Positions 63,286 to 64,000 of a stretch of 64,000 nucleotides of DNA are shown one piece after another. The notes below the pieces were generated by a model. The model had not been told where the DNA came from. It saw nothing but the letters and a program-made list of their open reading frames with translations, and ran no database searches. Each line of letters begins with the position of its first letter. Position 1 is the stretch's first letter. The position numbers were made by a program, and so were the translations under genes. Source of the DNA: Acidobacteriota bacterium (GTDB lineage Bacteria; Acidobacteriota; UBA6911; RPQK01; DATIPO01); assembly GCA_035471785.1 (NCBI GenBank), contig DATIPQ010000062.1, positions 1 to 64,000 of the forward strand, in the 5' to 3' direction.

Positions 63286-63966
63286 ATGCGAGTGATTTCA
63301 GAGTACCGCGACCCCCGGCAGAGCCCCTTGCAGACCCTGGTCCTTCACGTCGAAGACAAGCCGGGAGTGCTGGACCGGGTGGCTTCCGTCTTCCGGCGCC
63401 GCGCCTTCAACATCGCTTCGCTGAGCGTAGGACACACCCACCGTCCCGGCATCTCCCGCATGACGGTGGTGATGGAGGGCGGGGCGGCCGAGGCCGAGCG
63501 GGCTGAGGCCAACCTGCACAAGCTGATCAACGTCCTCTCGGTCGACAACGTCACCGAACGCCCCAGCCTGGAGCGCCATCTGGCGCTGGTCAAGGTGCGC
63601 TGCAACCCGGCCAACCGCCGCGAGATCCTGCAACTGTGCGAGGTCTTCAGGGCCCGCGTGGTGGACATCGGACCGCAAGCGCTGGTGGCCGAGATCACCG
63701 GCTCCGACTCCAAGATCGAGGGATTGGTGGAAGTCCTGCGTCCTTTCGGGATCCTGGAGATGGCCCGCACGGGAGCCGTGGCCATGTCGAGGGGCAAGCA
63801 GGCATCAGAGCAGGGTTCCCGTCCAGGGAGCGGAACAGCGTCAGAAAACGAAGGGTCAACCGAAACGAGCAATCGGGCGGCCGTTAGAGACCGCATAAGT
63901 CCTCCGGTAATTGAGAGGGTGTCTTTGCTAAGCGAGGATGGGCGGTCTCTAACGGCGGCTCGATAG
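63286..63966 (+). CDS. ilvN: Acetolactate synthase small (regulatory) subunit with C-terminal extension
   Basis: 226 residues, longer than the usual 160-175. The ACT domain is LVLHVEDKPGVLDRVASVFR near 18-37 with RRAFNIASLSVGHTHRPGIS after it. The second domain is present through about residue 165 (LVEVLRPFGILEMARTGAVA). The last ~55 residues (QASEQGSRPGSGTASENEGS and on) are low-complexity and unlike the family. They coincide with a 15-bp inverted repeat pair at 63880-63956, so an inserted DNA element probably extended the gene. Feedback control by valine is typical of the family. Confidence 0.93.
   Translation: MRVISEYRDPRQSPLQTLVLHVEDKPGVLDRVASVFRRRAFNIASLSVGHTHRPGISRMTVVMEGGAAEAERAEANLHKLINVLSVDNVTERPSLERHLALVKVRCNPANRREILQLCEVFRARVVDIGPQALVAEITGSDSKIEGLVEVLRPFGILEMARTGAVAMSRGKQASEQGSRPGSGTASENEGSTETSNRAAVRDRISPPVIERVSLLSEDGRSLTAAR
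63880..63956. repeat. Inverted-repeat element in the ilvN 3' end
   Basis: GCCGTTAGAGACCGC at 63880-63894 pairs perfectly with GCGGTCTCTAACGGC at 63942-63956, with a 47-base interior. It lies in the extra C-terminal codons of ilvN, which suggests a small inserted palindromic element or a remnant of one. It is not the sequence of the MITE-like family described elsewhere. Confidence 0.75.
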
Positions 63967-63994
63967 TTTGAAAAACCGCAAGGAGAAACACAAC

Positions 63995-64000
63995 GTGGCA
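63995..64000 (+). CDS. Start of the next gene (probably ilvC), cut by the window edge
   Basis: GTGGCA begins at 63995, with AGGAG at 63981-63985 about 9 bases upstream. Only two codons (Met-Ala) are present. Gene order ilvB-ilvN-ilvC is common, so ketol-acid reductoisomerase is the natural expectation, but it is not demonstrated. Confidence 0.35.

Overview
The window is a high-GC bacterial chromosome segment whose gene content points to Acidobacteriota. The main signs are a 1247-residue Oar-type TonB-dependent receptor with an N-terminal carboxypeptidase-regulatory domain, a GWxTD-domain lipoprotein-like protein beside a TPR protein and a CRTAC1/ASPIC-UnbV protein, many TPR proteins, and a MoxR/Bat operon. 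This is inferred from gene families; no rRNA or tRNA gene is visible to confirm it. No CRISPR array is visible.

Layout. 1-6.4 kb is an accessory stretch: a truncated gene end, a Uma2-family PD-(D/E)XK protein, a small hypothetical gene, short dispersed inverted repeats, the decayed remains of a phosphorothioate-dependent (ScoMcrA-like) restriction endonuclease, an NhaC antiporter, and what looks like a type II restriction-modification pair whose nuclease resembles SfiI. 6.6-15.1 kb is one tightly packed operon: MoxR ATPase, DUF58, BatD/DUF4381-like protein, two VWA membrane proteins, TPR protein with a Gln/Asp-rich tail, BatD, and a TPR-SH3 protein. 15.1-20.9 kb holds a DUF5658 membrane protein, gpmI, an unknown TPR protein overlapping a DapB-like reductase, and a secreted TPR protein. 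21.3-30.3 kb is an Oar receptor (minus strand, with a clear terminator) divergent from a GWxTD-TPR-CRTAC1 run. 30.4-36.6 kb carries a PLP trans-sulfuration enzyme, an unknown protein with a nuclease-like C terminus, tatA, a secreted HExxH metalloprotease-like protein and selB.

37.2-41.1 kb is the conserved ffh-rpsP-khpA-rimM-trmD-rplS translation/secretion operon. 41.2-45.3 kb has a large TPR protein, a small membrane protein, a ThiE-like enzyme and a type III polyketide synthase. 45.8-53.2 kb has an unknown secreted coiled-coil protein, larC, tatD, a polyprenyl synthetase, a class A PBP and a small secreted protein. 53.2-59.5 kb is nuoJKLMN followed by greA. 59.7-60.3 kb is a VapBC-type toxin-antitoxin pair. 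60.4 kb to the end is a LysR regulator divergent from ilvB-ilvN, with the probable start of ilvC at the right edge.

The most interesting non-genic signal is a family of MITE-like elements (about 20960-21305, 36667-36920, 45315-45733) with imperfect terminal inverted repeats and internal modules, one copy carrying a 57-bp tandem duplication. The most interesting coding signals are the SfiI-like R-M pair whose methyltransferase carries an internal helix-turn-helix, and the nearby wrecked phosphorothioate-sensing nuclease.
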